Shown piece after piece: positions 44,067 to 57,300 of a DNA stretch of 64,000 nucleotides. The stretch comes from Erpobdella octoculata (Eukaryota > Annelida > Clitellata > Hirudinida > Erpobdellidae). The stretch's first letter is position 1. Every line of letters begins with the position of its first letter. A program made the translations under genes and the position numbers. The notes below the pieces were generated by a model. The model did no database searches, was not told the DNA's origin, and was given only the letters and a program-made list of their open reading frames with translations. The DNA is taken from assembly GCA_963978895.1 (NCBI GenBank), contig OZ022241.1, forward strand, positions 1,477,191 to 1,541,190. Reading direction: 5' to 3'.

Positions 44067-45812
44067 TGAGATTCATTCTGTGGCCTGAGATCAGATTTGA
44101 ACTTACAGTGATGGAATGAAGATGCGTAATGACTGCCAGTCTAATTTAATACAAGAAAACTGATAGATGTGGTTTTACAATTTTCAATGACTAGATAGGA
44201 AAGTAAATCTGATAATGTTTAGAGATTTGAAGTGATTTGTAAAGCAGTATTCAAACACAATGGAATTACAACTGTTACACACTCCATAAATGAACCGTCA
44301 GCAACTGTTGAGAAGTAGACCAAACTTCTATACAGTACAATTATAAACTTTTATTAAACAACAATAGAGCAAAGTTTATTCTCTAAAAAGAACATAGACG
44401 AGAGAAACCCTTTTGGGTGAGAGAATGCCCAATTTATAGTAAAGAAAATGGCCACACGACAATCCGATAATATCACGCAATTTAAAATTGAATGAAATGT
44501 AGTCAAAACAAAGTTGATAAAAAGCCGTATTACCCTACGGCTACCTAATAATAATAACGCAAGTTAAATCTGACAAAAAGTGGTTACAAGAATGCTGACA
44601 TCAGCAACTATGTTCCGATTCATGAAAATATTCATACTGAGCCAGCTGATTGGCTCCTACTATAGTTGCTCTTATAACTAATAAGGGAAAAGAAATCTTT
44701 TAGCACAAGTATGAATCATTCTAGCAATGCTTTCCACCAGGTCAGTGTTCAGCATGTATAAACAAAATAAAAACTCAGATGAATCAGACTGTTCGCTGTG
44801 TTTTCAATAATTCTATACCACATCTGAGATAGAGGTGTCGCCAGGTACGCAGTCGAGAATACTAGTACATACATATCTTCTGATGTGGTGTTGGTGGAGT
44901 TTGAATGACAGATCATCGAACGAGATCAGCTGATAAGTAGGTTTGCTGGCCAATTTCCCAAATAAACAAATACACAATACATGATGATGATGACAGTCGC
45001 AATAGCAAAAACGTCTAGGCATTTAATGGTAGTTATTTGTAATTCTAGTAAGTTGGAAACATATCTCGCAGAAACGCCTTTATCGATGAATGCTGATATT
45101 CTTCAATTCGGGAGAGATAAAGTGTGGCTTTCCAAAAATGTTTACTCTAGCATGCAAACATCTGTGCATACCAGCAACCTCAGTAATCTGGGTTTTCGAC
45201 TGCCGTTCATATCGCAAATCGGTGACATGATGGTGTTCCCGAACCGAAACTAGAGCGTTTGTGGTCAAGAAAAGTGATTTAGATATAACCATTCTTTGTT
45301 TTTAGTGTTTCAAAAATTACTTTAAAAAATAATCTTCATTATCCATTTAGGATAATACTAACTAGTCCTTTAATGAAACAGAAATTAGTGAAAATTTGTT
45401 TCTTAAAGAAGTTTTTCAATATTTTTTTTGGGTCAAACAGGTAGGCTTTTTTGCCAAAATCGAACTTCCAGTGCAAATGCATATCTTGTACCTTGCTTCA
45501 TAAGCTGTTCTTTCAGCTCAGTGAATTTAAGCTTATACAATATCTTTAAAACCATTTTTTATATGGTTTTATTAACTTTCATTTGTCCGGATTTCCATAG
45601 GATGTCCGCCTATGTTTTTAAGTTCGGAAGATCTTTATAAAAAAATTTATAGTTACAAAAATAAAATTTAAAAAATTTAGGAAACAAACATTATTAAGAC
45701 ATAAATTAAAGACTTTCATCATCATAGTAGCTATAAACATCTTTTGTTTACTCTTCACTGGGGTAATGTTTTTAAAATACGATGTCACTATGAATATTTA
45801 TAACTATCTTGA
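44067..45812. other. Spacer within duplication copy 1, nothing recognised
   Basis: Mixed AT-rich DNA. Open frames near 44813-45253 on both strands (69-90 codons) resemble no family I know and overlap each other antisense, so I do not call them. Identical DNA is at 49156-50900. Confidence 0.5.
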
Positions 45813-45863
45813 AAGCAACATCAGAGCAAACCACGCATTTTGGTACACCTTCCTGTGTGGAAA
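45813..45863 (-). pseudogene. Truncated finger-I exon, copy 2
   Basis: Same loss after CSDVA as at 40721-40771. The acceptor side reads ttgacag and begins VSTQEGVPK in place of VTTQEGVPK. Confidence 0.8.
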
Positions 45864-46047
45864 CTGTCAATGCATTGAAGAATGATGTTCCAAAATTCAG
45901 CATCATAAATAATAATGGAAAACAAACAGTAAAAAACTTTCTAATTTGTTTATCAATTATTTAAACTTAACCATGAGTAATACAGTTGATATAACTACAT
46001 ATTAAAATAAAGATCAATTAAACCTGACATAAAAAAATATTCTATAC

Positions 46048-46757
46048 CTTTTACGCACATGTTATTTGCGAGACATTTCTGATACCTGCAGTATCTACAT
46101 GAAATCCTTGTATCGAGATTGATGGTGCAAGTTTTGTTACTCTTGCAAACATAATTGTGGCTTTTGTTCATTCCTTTTCTGAAAAATTTCTACAATAAAA
46201 ATAATTATTACAAAAAAATTAATGACAAATACTTATTCATTTTATTTAATGTGAATATTTCTAGGCCATCAATCCATTAACAATTTCTATTTTCAAGCCA
46301 TACAACTTTAAAGCATTTCATTTATTCTTCTTCTGAAGAAGTGCTACAATGAAGATTGATTTACAATTAAGATATTTGATATCAGGGATGATATATATGG
46401 TTAACAATTCAATGAAGATTGATTTCAGAGGTGTCAAAAATTAAATAAAATGTAATGTAATGTGAATATTTCTGGGCCATCAACCATTAAACAATTTCTA
46501 TTTTCATACCCACTTAATTTAATACCATAAAACTTTAAAACAGGATATACTAGCTTTCTTCAAGAAATGAATTAAAATTAACTTTAAATAATTCAAATAA
46601 AAAAACTCCGAAAATTTAAATATATAATGTTGATGAATTTTGATAGATACTTTGCAACTTGAACACGTGAGCGCACCATACGAAACACCAACGGCAACGT
46701 CAGAGCAAACAACGCAATTTCGTTGCTCTTCCTGTGGGGCAACTATCAGCGGACGAA
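46048..46757 (-). CDS. NR-type DBD module C3 (exons 46757-46651 and 46189-46048)
   Basis: Duplicate of C5. Exon 1 is identical; exon 2 differs by one visible base that changes NLNTR to NLDTR in finger II. The intron is 461 bp. P-box CSSCK-KFF. Confidence 0.87.
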
Positions 46758-46838
46758 CTGTCGAATCATTAAAAAACCATTTAATGTTTTTATTTCTAAA
46801 ACTTGATTAAATCCCCACATTAACATAAAATTCTATAC

Positions 46839-47758
46839 CTTTTTTGGACATGTTTTGTGCAAGACATTTCTGGTACCTGCAGTATCTACACGATAACCTC
46901 ATATCAAGATTGATGATGCAATTTTTGTTATTGTCGCAAACATAAGTATGGCTTTTGTTCACTCCTCTTATGAAGAACTCCTACAATAAAAATAATTGAT
47001 ATTAGAAACATCGAAATTAATGACAACTGCTTATTCCCTTTATTTAAGGTAAAGATTTCTAGGCCATCAATCCATAAACATATCCTATTTTCATACCCAC
47101 TCAATATAATGCCATATAAAGAGTTTAAATAATTATAGATATATTTGGGTAACAATTCATTTTTCATACACACACAATTGATTCAATAGTATTGAACAAC
47201 GCCGCATATTTAGCTGCAACAACCTTAATAAAACTTTGTTCAAGTTTACGGAAATTACTTTGAATATCTCAAACTCCAAGTAATACATATCATTTTATGT
47301 AAAACTAATGCCAGCGAGTTTCAAAGCAAAACAAAAACAAAAGAAGCGAAAAGAAACCACAGTTGCAAAATATATCAATAATATACATATTCTTTGCTCT
47401 ACTATAGCAAGTGCCACAAGAGGCAAACAAACAAAAACAAAAAACACCCAATTTGTGAACAGAACTCTTTCAGAATATTCAACCATAATCACAAGTCTAT
47501 TTTTCACCCATTTTTTGCTAGCAAGTCCCACAAAAAACAAAAACATTCAATTCAAGAATGCTAAAAACCCAAGTAACCGTGCTAGTAATTTAAGTTAAAA
47601 AAAAACTTTTGAAAATTAATTATATATTGTTGATGAAACATTGATGGATACCTGGCAACTTGTACAAGTGAGTGCACCATAATGAATTCCATCAGCAACA
47701 TCAGAGCAAACCACACATTTCTTTTGTCCTTCTTGTGTGCCGACTATCGGCTTACCAA
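46839..47758 (-). CDS. NR-type DBD module C2 (exons 47758-47652 and 46980-46839)
   Basis: Duplicate of C4 with no difference that I can see in exons or in the 671-bp intron. P-box CTSCQ-EFF, D-box DNNKN. Confidence 0.87.
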
Positions 47759-48803
47759 CTGACAATTAATTAATACACAATGTTTCAAATAATAGCATCA
47801 CAGATAATTTATAAAATATAAACCATTAAATATAATTTATTGTAATATTAAATAATTACAAATTTTTTAATTTGTTTATAAGTCATTTTAAGTTAACCAA
47901 AAGGAAAACAGTTAAAATTTTCAATTCCTTGCAAACAATAGTATTAATGTGGTTTCAGTGATAAACTTTGTCAGAAAAATTCAATTCAGCATTTGTTTGT
48001 CTTGCAAAAATTTACTTAATTGTGCCACTGAAGTTGGTGAAATTAACGATAGCAGATTTGGTCACATATGGACAGTAGCAAGCTAATAAAGAAGTTCCTT
48101 CAAAAAAGACATGAACCACTCTTCATCCACAAACGGATAGAATGGTTGAACAAATTACCTTAACCATTCAACAACATGTTTAGTGGTTGGTAAAAATCAA
48201 GGTGCTACAGATGATCTGTCCATTATTATTAATACACCAGCACTTGACGCATGATTCGCGCGCGAAGCGTGTGAGTTTTTTCAGCTAGTCGCAGATGATT
48301 TTTCACTTGGAAACGTTTTGGAATGGTCTTCTCTTTGAATGGCTAAATTTGAAAAAACCGCCTACGAAAAAAACAACCTTTAATGCCTGATATTGGAAAA
48401 ACCGCCTACAAATAAAACCACCTTTATTTATTTTCAACTTTTTTATAATGTGTGATGACATAATCTCAAAATTATAGGAAAAAACGCCTTCGTTGATTTG
48501 TTTATTTTCAACTTGTTTATATTGTTTGATGACGTAATCTTAAAATTGGGAAAAACCGCCGGCCTTCTACTTCGGTGATTTATTTATTTTCAACTTGTTT
48601 ATATTGAAAGATGATGTACGATGCATTATATATATCCGCAAAGCGTTAAACTTTCGCGGCTAATAACTTTTTATTTAAACAATTTAACAAAAAAGTGCCC
48701 TAACAAACCGTGTTCAGCGTCTCATATTCTATCAAAGTGAGTTTTTTCACACCTGCAGATGCTAATCGGGTGACATACATAATACATACATCATTGCGCT
48801 TTT

Positions 48804-49155
48804 ATGTTAGGAACCAGATATGTTTTGTATTACTGAAACTTGGCTATTAGAAGAGATTCCAAGTAGTTTATTTCTGACTAAAGATTATGATTCAGTTCGA
48901 TACGATAGAAAAACTCGTGGAGGGGGTGTAGCGATGGTAGTAAAAACAAGTATTCATCACAGAATAGTTAATAATGCAACATATGTCAATCATACTACAT
49001 TGGGTAATAAGGACAAAATCACAATCCATTATATAACAAATATTATCACGACAGTATTGTTTTTTTTTAAATTAAATCTTCCTTGCAATCTTGTGTTTGG
49101 AAGGCTAGAAGAAACAAAAAATTTAAAAAGGAATTTGAAATACAGCCCATTTTAA
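48804..49155 (+). pseudogene. LINE endonuclease N-terminal fragment, copy 2
   Basis: Identical to 43715-44066, carried along by the 5089-bp duplication. Confidence 0.7.
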
Positions 49156-50901
49156 TGAGATTCATTCTGTGGCCTGAGATCAGATTTGAACTTACAGTGA
49201 TGGAATGAAGATGCGTAATGACTGCCAGTCTAATTTAATACAAGAAAACTGATAGATGTGGTTTTACAATTTTCAATGACTAGATAGGAAAGTAAATCTG
49301 ATAATGTTTAGAGATTTGAAGTGATTTGTAAAGCAGTATTCAAACACAATGGAATTACAACTGTTACACACTCCATAAATGAACCGTCAGCAACTGTTGA
49401 GAAGTAGACCAAACTTCTATACAGTACAATTATAAACTTTTATTAAACAACAATAGAGCAAAGTTTATTCTCTAAAAAGAACATAGACGAGAGAAACCCT
49501 TTTGGGTGAGAGAATGCCCAATTTATAGTAAAGAAAATGGCCACACGACAATCCGATAATATCACGCAATTTAAAATTGAATGAAATGTAGTCAAAACAA
49601 AGTTGATAAAAAGCCGTATTACCCTACGGCTACCTAATAATAATAACGCAAGTTAAATCTGACAAAAAGTGGTTACAAGAATGCTGACATCAGCAACTAT
49701 GTTCCGATTCATGAAAATATTCATACTGAGCCAGCTGATTGGCTCCTACTATAGTTGCTCTTATAACTAATAAGGGAAAAGAAATCTTTTAGCACAAGTA
49801 TGAATCATTCTAGCAATGCTTTCCACCAGGTCAGTGTTCAGCATGTATAAACAAAATAAAAACTCAGATGAATCAGACTGTTCGCTGTGTTTTCAATAAT
49901 TCTATACCACATCTGAGATAGAGGTGTCGCCAGGTACGCAGTCGAGAATACTAGTACATACATATCTTCTGATGTGGTGTTGGTGGAGTTTGAATGACAG
50001 ATCATCGAACGAGATCAGCTGATAAGTAGGTTTGCTGGCCAATTTCCCAAATAAACAAATACACAATACATGATGATGATGACAGTCGCAATAGCAAAAA
50101 CGTCTAGGCATTTAATGGTAGTTATTTGTAATTCTAGTAAGTTGGAAACATATCTCGCAGAAACGCCTTTATCGATGAATGCTGATATTCTTCAATTCGG
50201 GAGAGATAAAGTGTGGCTTTCCAAAAATGTTTACTCTAGCATGCAAACATCTGTGCATACCAGCAACCTCAGTAATCTGGGTTTTCGACTGCCGTTCATA
50301 TCGCAAATCGGTGACATGATGGTGTTCCCGAACCGAAACTAGAGCGTTTGTGGTCAAGAAAAGTGATTTAGATATAACCATTCTTTGTTTTTAGTGTTTC
50401 AAAAATTACTTTAAAAAATAATCTTCATTATCCATTTAGGATAATACTAACTAGTCCTTTAATGAAACAGAAATTAGTGAAAATTTGTTTCTTAAAGAAG
50501 TTTTTCAATATTTTTTTTGGGTCAAACAGGTAGGCTTTTTTGCCAAAATCGAACTTCCAGTGCAAATGCATATCTTGTACCTTGCTTCATAAGCTGTTCT
50601 TTCAGCTCAGTGAATTTAAGCTTATACAATATCTTTAAAACCATTTTTTATATGGTTTTATTAACTTTCATTTGTCCGGATTTCCATAGGATGTCCGCCT
50701 ATGTTTTTAAGTTCGGAAGATCTTTATAAAAAAATTTATAGTTACAAAAATAAAATTTAAAAAATTTAGGAAACAAACATTATTAAGACATAAATTAAAG
50801 ACTTTCATCATCATAGTAGCTATAAACATCTTTTGTTTACTCTTCACTGGGGTAATGTTTTTAAAATACGATGTCGCTATGAAATTTTATAACTATCTTA
50901 A

Positions 50902-50952
50902 AAGCAACATCAGAACAAACCACGCATTACGGAACACCTTCCTGTGTGGAAA
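50902..50952 (-). pseudogene. Truncated finger-I exon, copy 3
   Basis: Begins VSTQEGVP and reaches the CVVCSDVA region before the finger is lost. It is slightly more diverged than the other two copies (RNAWFVLMLL-type shifts are not needed; the frame is kept to the break). Confidence 0.7.
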
Positions 50953-51139
50953 CTGTCAATTCATTAAAGAATGATGTTCCAAAATTCAGCATCACAGATA
51001 ATAATGGAAAACAAACAGTAAAAAAAAAACTTTCTAATTTGTTTATCAATTATTTAAACTTAACCATGAGTAATACAGTTGATATAACTACATATTAAAA
51101 TAAAGACCAATTAAACCTGACATAAAAAAAATTCTATAC

Positions 51140-51632
51140 CTTTTACGCACATGTTATTTGCGAGACATTTCTGGTACCTGCAGTATCTACATGAAATCCT
51201 TGTATCGAGATAGATGGTACAAGTTTTGCTACTCTCGCAAACATAATTGTGACTTTTGTTCATTCCTTTTCTGAAAAATTTCTACAATAAAAATAATTAT
51301 TACAAAAAAATTAATGACAAATACTTATTCATTTTATTTAATGTGAATATTTCTAAGCCATCAATCCATTAACAATTTCTATTTTCATGCCATACAACTT
51401 TAAAGCAGGATAAGCAATCCTTAATAAATAATTGAGAAAAAAATTAAAATGGACAATATTAAATTATTCAAATAAGAACCATAGCAAAAATAAAAATATA
51501 TCATTAATGAAACATTGATGGATACCTTGCAACCATTACAAATGAGAGCACCATAAAAAATTCCAATGGCAACATCAGAGCAAACAACACATTTCGGTTT
51601 TCCTTCATGTGCAGCGACTTGTGGTGGAGGAA
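51140..51632 (-). CDS. NR-type DBD module C1, first of array C (exons 51632-51526 and 51281-51140)
   Basis: Exon 1: VPPPQVAAHEGKPK, CVVCSDVAIGIFYGAL, CNGCK. Exon 2: [45 protein letters not shown]. The intron is 244 bp. CNGCK-KFFRK is close to a classical receptor P-box. Its exon 2 is the diverged third copy of the C5/C3 exon. The leader exon at 52938-53045 ends in phase 1, so it can splice directly to this module. Confidence 0.87.
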
Positions 51633-51748
51633 CTGTTGATTCATTAAAAAATGATGTTTTAAAATTTAGCATCACACACAATTTATGAAATTGTTAAAAT
51701 CCTGGGAGATTCCAAACCAACACAAATAAGTTACAGGTGCAACGAGCT

Positions 51749-51750
<2 letters not shown>

Positions 51751-51807
<57 letters not shown>
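51751..51807. repeat. (GA)n microsatellite
   Basis: Uninterrupted gagaga run of about 55 bp between C1 and the array C leader exon. Confidence 0.95.
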
Positions 51808-51810
<3 letters not shown>

Positions 51811-52179
51811 CGTAGAAGCTCACCTGTCTTCACGACTTTCTGCTGAATGATAGTCTTTAGTATATTGACAGTTTACGTTTGAGAAAGTCAATTTGATTTA
51901 TGTTTATTTGATAGTTTAATAAATAGTAATAACAACTTCTCTTGTTTTAAGTTATAAGGTAAGGTTATAAAAATTAACAACAAAGATTTTTGACGTCTTT
52001 TTCTACTTATTTCTACTTTGTTTTGGCCACCTTTCCAAAATGTCAGATGAATTTTTTAAAATGCTTATTGGTCAAACGGCTGTCTGACAGTTTGCTTGTC
52101 CATCTGTCCTTTATGAACTGCTACATGATCGTAATAAAATTTTCACAAAACCTTGAGAGTCAATAGAGAAAGTTTTTCG

Positions 52180-52447
52180 AGAAAAAAATTGAGATCGGTC
52201 ACAAAATGAGTGGGAGATAAGCAGAAACGGGAACTGGAGAATTAGCGAGAACGGGAAAGCAAACGAAAACGGAAAAGCGACCGAGATCGAGAGAGCAAGA
52301 GGGAGTAGGAAAGCGACTAGGAACTGGAGAGCAAGCGGGAATGGGAAAGCAACCGGGAGTGGAAAACAAGCGGTGAAGGAAACGGGAGCAAGAGAAAAAC
52401 GATAGAAAACCTCTAAAAACCCCGGGCAATGCCGGGTACCCCGCTAG
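52180..52447 (+). mobile_element. Helitron 3' portion with minisatellite
   Basis: Ends CCGGGTACCCCGCTAG before T, with the hairpin CCCGGgcaatgCCGGG directly upstream. The body is ggaactggagagcaagcggg-type repeats. No 5' terminus is clear. It lies in the intron between the leader exon and C1, antisense to the gene. Confidence 0.7.
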
Positions 52448-52937
52448 TGAAATATAAACCATTTAAGAAATTAAAAAAATAATAGAGAATTGAGAAAACA
52501 AGGCTTGAACAATAAAGGAGAAAAAGATGAACTCAGAGAGCGGCTCTGAACCGCATTGGAGAACAATGGTCTTAAAAAAACGTGTTTGTTGTTAAAAATA
52601 AATATCTGATGAAATTGTTGAACAACATAATACAAGAAAGTCGACAGATATTTCCAAGGGTAATTCTTAAAGGAAAAATTTCCCTAAAAACGATAAAATG
52701 CAAAATTCTTAAAAGAAAACTTCGTACAACGTTTTTATATGACATTCATTTGCATAGGATTAATCTGCTTTCAACCACTCTTGCATATGCGAGTTGTTGA
52801 CATGTTTGCAGGTTTATCGACAGTTTTAGTTATAGTCGATGAACTCTTGAAAAACCCTATTTTACCTTGCAAGCTTTTGTCTTTAATTCAGAACACTAAA
52901 TTTTAAATACATCATAACACATAAGTGATTTTCATAC

Positions 52938-53045
52938 CTTCCAAGAACCCCACAGTTTGGCTCCCCATGTCTTTGACATTCTGCTGCTGTTGCTGAAGCT
53001 GTTGAATTTGTTGTTGCTCCATCCTTTATGTGGATGCAATCTGCT
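52938..53045 (-). CDS. Array C leader exon: Gln-rich N-terminus
   Basis: ATG at 53022 (context aaaggATGG). 28 codons plus one base to the donor GGAAG|gtatga at 52938. Encodes MEQQQIQQLQQQQ, then NVKDMGSQTVGFLE. Upstream, ttgattttcag|AGCAG looks like an acceptor, so at least one 5' UTR exon should lie further out. The phase-1 donor matches every finger-I exon. The sequence is homologous to the array D leader (58642-58726) including 20 bp before the ATG. This is the probable translation start of array C. Confidence 0.78.
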
Positions 53046-53631
53046 CTGAAAATCAATAAAAAAAACAATCAGTCAGTAAACAAACAAACAACACTTTGGG
53101 GGTGTGGGGAGGCATGCACCATAAACAACTGCTTCTAATTATCATAGTGGTTCTCACACAGGCTTCAGTCATCTGAACCACTCTAATTAACCGTGTTAAT
53201 TTAAATTAGTTGTAGGTATAACGGTTAATTAGAAAGTTGAAAAAAACTACAAATCTTAGAATTTTTTGGGGAGGGAAACACTTGTCTCATTAATGGATAA
53301 TGCCAAATTTATATACCATAAAGTGTAAAAAAAATAAAAATAAGAAAAATATAGTGAATCAAAGATCGCATACCGGCGCCTACCGCCATGGTAATAGTTA
53401 TAACGTTATATAACACGCAACGCGATTCCTTCGTTTACACTTTTTCTAAAAACTCAAATGTTATCAATGTAAAATTTTTTAAATTATAATTACATTATTT
53501 AATTAATTAAAATAATTTTATATAACATTTTCCCATTTTAAATAAATTATTTATACTAATTATCATATCATAATGTTTAGTGTTTACTTTTCATCGTGTT
53601 TATAGTTAATTATATCCGAGAATTATGTATT
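53046..53631. other. Head-to-head intergenic DNA, candidate promoter region
   Basis: This AT-rich stretch lies upstream of the array C leader exon. It includes a GC-rich patch at about 53370-53430 (ccggcgcctaccgccatgg). No core promoter element can be called with confidence. Transcription start and 5' UTR exons of array C are expected here or further right. Confidence 0.35.
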
Positions 53632-54203
53632 AATCCGCCAACAGAAATCTAATCGTGGGAAAGATTACCAACTTTTTTATCTGTTACGTATTTTTGTTGT
53701 AGTTTAGTTTGGTGAAATACAAACTACCACCGTTATTACCGCCGGTACTTCGACTTGACAAGTGGCCTTATTATACATTAAGTTATTACGTATTAAGTCA
53801 TCCCTATTTGGAAGGCCCCTTAGAACCATGGCACTTAATTTATTATAAAAAAAAAATTATTAGTTAAGCTTGGTTATTTCAGTTATTTTGAAATTTTTGT
53901 ACGACTGCATATAATAGATATTCACAGCTTCTGCTAGTTTAAAAAATTGAAAAATCACTTTTATAAAAATATAAAGGTAATCCTGCAGTATAGCGTCCTG
54001 AACCGATTTCGATGAAAAATGGCCGGTTTTTTAACGTAAATGATATTTAAAACATAAATAAGAGAAATAAAGACTAATTACAACATAAATAACTGAAAAA
54101 AAAACCAAAAATTATAGCACTTTAGAACATTTATAAATTACTCCCGAAGTTAACGTAGTTCCCGATGAAGATCTATTTGTCAATAGCGATAGAAGTGAAC
54201 AGT
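53632..54203 (+). repeat. Duplicated segment, copy 1 (matches 63429-64000)
   Basis: From aatccgccaacagaaatcta onward, 572 bp match the window's right end with constant offset 9797, apparently without differences. The sharp common left edge in unrelated flanks suggests the boundary of a mobile element or of a large recent duplication. It includes gtcctgaaccgatttcgatg, reminiscent of Helitron 5' regions. Confidence 0.85.
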
Positions 54204-54319
54204 AGGAGTAAAGGTAATAAAAATTAAACACATTTAAAATAAAAATAGACAATTTAGGAAAAAAAATATGGAAGTAAAAAATTAAAAAATATCAGTTTGC
54301 TTTAGAAGTACGAGTTGCG

Positions 54320-57300
54320 TAATAGTCCAGGAGAATTAAAATTTTTCCTTGTTGTACCTAGACAAAATTCGCATCAAGCTGATTTTTGGATATATTGTTT
54401 GTAATACGTTTATGAATCTTCCTGCAAAAATCGGTTGAAATCGTCAAATAGGAAATTGGTTTTTTGACGCTTTTTTGTAAGAGATTTACCGTAGTGAGCG
54501 ATAAGTTAGCATTTTCGTAAATTGTCGTAAAACATCGAATTTCTAAGTTAGTATTTTGTAAAACATCTATTTTTTGGAGTTTTTATTGTTTTTCTTCGAA
54601 ATGGGTGAACTAAATGAAATGGTATGTTTAATTTGTCGAACTGAATTCCGTTCCGACAACGTCTGTGATACAGTCAAGATGGTTACACTAGGTGTTAAAG
54701 GTATTGAAACGTTATGTCAATTCAGCGTTTTACGTGGTGATGAACAGTTAACAGAGTATCTGTTAAATAAACCAAATGTAGCTAATGTTCATGATCATTG
54801 CCGGAGAGACTACACTAACAAAAGAAGTTTCGATCAATTAATCAATTGCAACGAAAGAATGAGCAGCATGCAGAAGGTGTTGGTGTTGATCAAGAGAATT
54901 TTAAGTGTAAATTATTACGATCGTCTGTCGACACTTTCAATTGGAAGCAACATTGTTTTTTGTGTGGAAAAATAGATCTTGGAGACGGTAGAAAATATTT
55001 AAAAGAAGAATCAAGTACTGTGATGACATTGAAATTCAGAGAAACTATAATTAAAACTTGCCACAAAAGAAATGATGCATGGAGTGTAGAAGTTCTTGGT
55101 AGGTTAAATACATGCAATGACTTACCTGCTGAAGAAGCTCGTTACCACAGAGTGTGTCTTTCTGTGTTCCAAAAATGTAGATCGTCACATGTCGGAGATA
55201 ATACCGCTGGCCGAAACCAGCCAGGTCGACATCCAGATAACGACATGTTAATTACTTTTGAGAAACTGTGTGACTGGTTAGAAGAAGAAGATCAAGGAAT
55301 TTATACAATAGCTGAATTACAAATTAAAATGCAAGAATTATCGGAAGATGGTGAAGTGTATTCATTAAAACATATAAAACGAAAGCTGGAAGAACGCTAC
55401 GCCGAGCACATATTTTTTGCAGAAGTTTGTGGTCGGAAAAATGTTATTTGCTTCCGTAACATGGCGTCTCACATTATAACTAAGCAATGGTATGATGAAA
55501 AAAAGAGTAGCATAGAAGATGAGAGTGAGCGTATCATAGTGGCAGCAGCAAAATTGATAAGAGCTCAAATAAGGGAAATGTCCTCAAATGAAACATATCC
55601 AGGAACTGATGATTTCTCAAATATTGAAAATGCCAAAAGGTGGATTCCTAGTTTGTTGAAAATCTTAATAGAAAATATTGTTTGTAATGAAATAAAACAA
55701 GTTTCCATATGTCATTCTATTGTGCAGGGGGCAAGACAAAGATCTCTTATTTCTCCAATTTTGTTTGGCGTTGGAGTTAGTTTAGATCACGCCTTTGGAT
55801 CTAGATGGCTGCTTGATTTGCTGTCACGGTTGGGATTTTCAATTTCATATGATGAAGTTAAACTTTTTAAACAATCAGTGGTTCAGAATGACTCCCCTGA
55901 TACTCCTCAGTCTTTTCCTCAATGTTTTACGCAATGGTCTGGTGATAATCTTGACCACAACGTTATCACTTTAGATGGAAGTGGTACCTTTCACGGTATG
56001 GGCATCATATCAATGTCTACTCCGTGTAATCGATTAGGGTCAGGACACTTTGCTGAATCACCTGTACCCCGATTGTCACGCCTAAAATCCAGTTGTGTTG
56101 TGAACCGAGGTATTCCTATATTGGGATACACATTCCCCGACAAGTCATCATTATAATTGATGTCTTTCAAGCCCATCTCTCAATTAAATTTTCCTTCTGT
56201 GTTGCCTCCTTCTTTAAACTTGGAACTTGCCTGGAAAATCGGTATCTTGTGCTTAGATGAAGATCAGCAAAGGCCAAATTGGTCTGGCATTATGGAACAT
56301 GCTTGTAAGCCAGACGGAGATTTCAGATCATCATCAGACATAAAGATGCTTCCGATTATTGATTTGAATCCTAATGACATGTCTTGTATTTTTTCCACGT
56401 TAACTTTCATAGAACGCCAGGCTGAAAAGCTCAACATTCCAACGGCTTGTGTGACTTTCGATCAGCCGCTGTGGTTAAAGGCTGTTGATATTGTGCATTC
56501 ATCCAAACTGAACATAGTATGTCGTCTAGGTGGGTTTCATGTCTTGATGAATTATTTGGGCAGCATTGGTCATGTCATGGCCGGCTCAGGTTTGACAGAG
56601 GCGCTGCAGTGCTGTTATGGACCCATAGCCATAACTCACATGATGACAGGGAAGGCAGTGGCTAGAGCACTACGCGGCCACTTTTTAGTAGAGTCAGCTT
56701 TGTTTGCTTTGCTTTTGGAATCAATATTGAAAATGGAGTTTTTGACTACTTCTGATATTGATGATCTGAGCGTCTCCGATCGGGATGCAAATTTAACGTG
56801 AGGCTTTATTTACAGTGGTCTAACTGAAATTCTTATTCATTATTTTAAAGAAATTGTACTACTGGACCTACCATACAAACTTTATATAACCAAACAAAAG
56901 GGATATAGGCACACAGACAAAGGACACAGGGCGGGAAATAAAGAAATTGTTATTTTTAGGTGTTTTTGTTGTTTTTCTGTTTGTTCTTTTTATTGTATGT
57001 TGAAATTGGAAATTATTTATGGATTTATATGTATGCTTTTTAATATGTGTATATTAAATAGTATGTAACAAGCAATTTTCATATTAATCTTAATTTATTT
57101 TGCACATTTAGTCAAAAACGGCACAATAAAGTAGTTTATTTGTATCCGTATATAATGTTGCGAGACAAATTTTAACTTATGTATATTTTGTATTAGGTAG
57201 TTTTCATCTATAGATTGAGTTATTTTTATTTAAATGGATTTTAAGAGCTGATATATTGTATATTTTATGGAAAAACGGCTCCATAAATCAGTTCATTTGA

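Larger units (their letters stand above)
40473..51412. repeat. 5089-bp tandem duplication, two full copies plus a partial third
   Basis: Copy 1 spans about 40473-45561, copy 2 about 45562-50650, and a third begins near 50651 and diverges near 51410. Each copy begins at ctttaaaaccattttt. From about 41.04 kb onward copies 1 and 2 look identical base for base wherever I compared them, with constant offset 5089. Their first ~600 bp differ at scattered sites, and there copy 2 resembles copy 3. Each full unit carries two complete DBD modules, one truncated finger-I exon and a LINE endonuclease fragment. Confidence 0.9.

Noticed and set aside
44813..45292. Overlapping ORFs of 69-90 codons on both strands, repeated at +5089
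   Set aside because: No recognisable family and mutually antisense; identical copies only reflect the recent tandem duplication.
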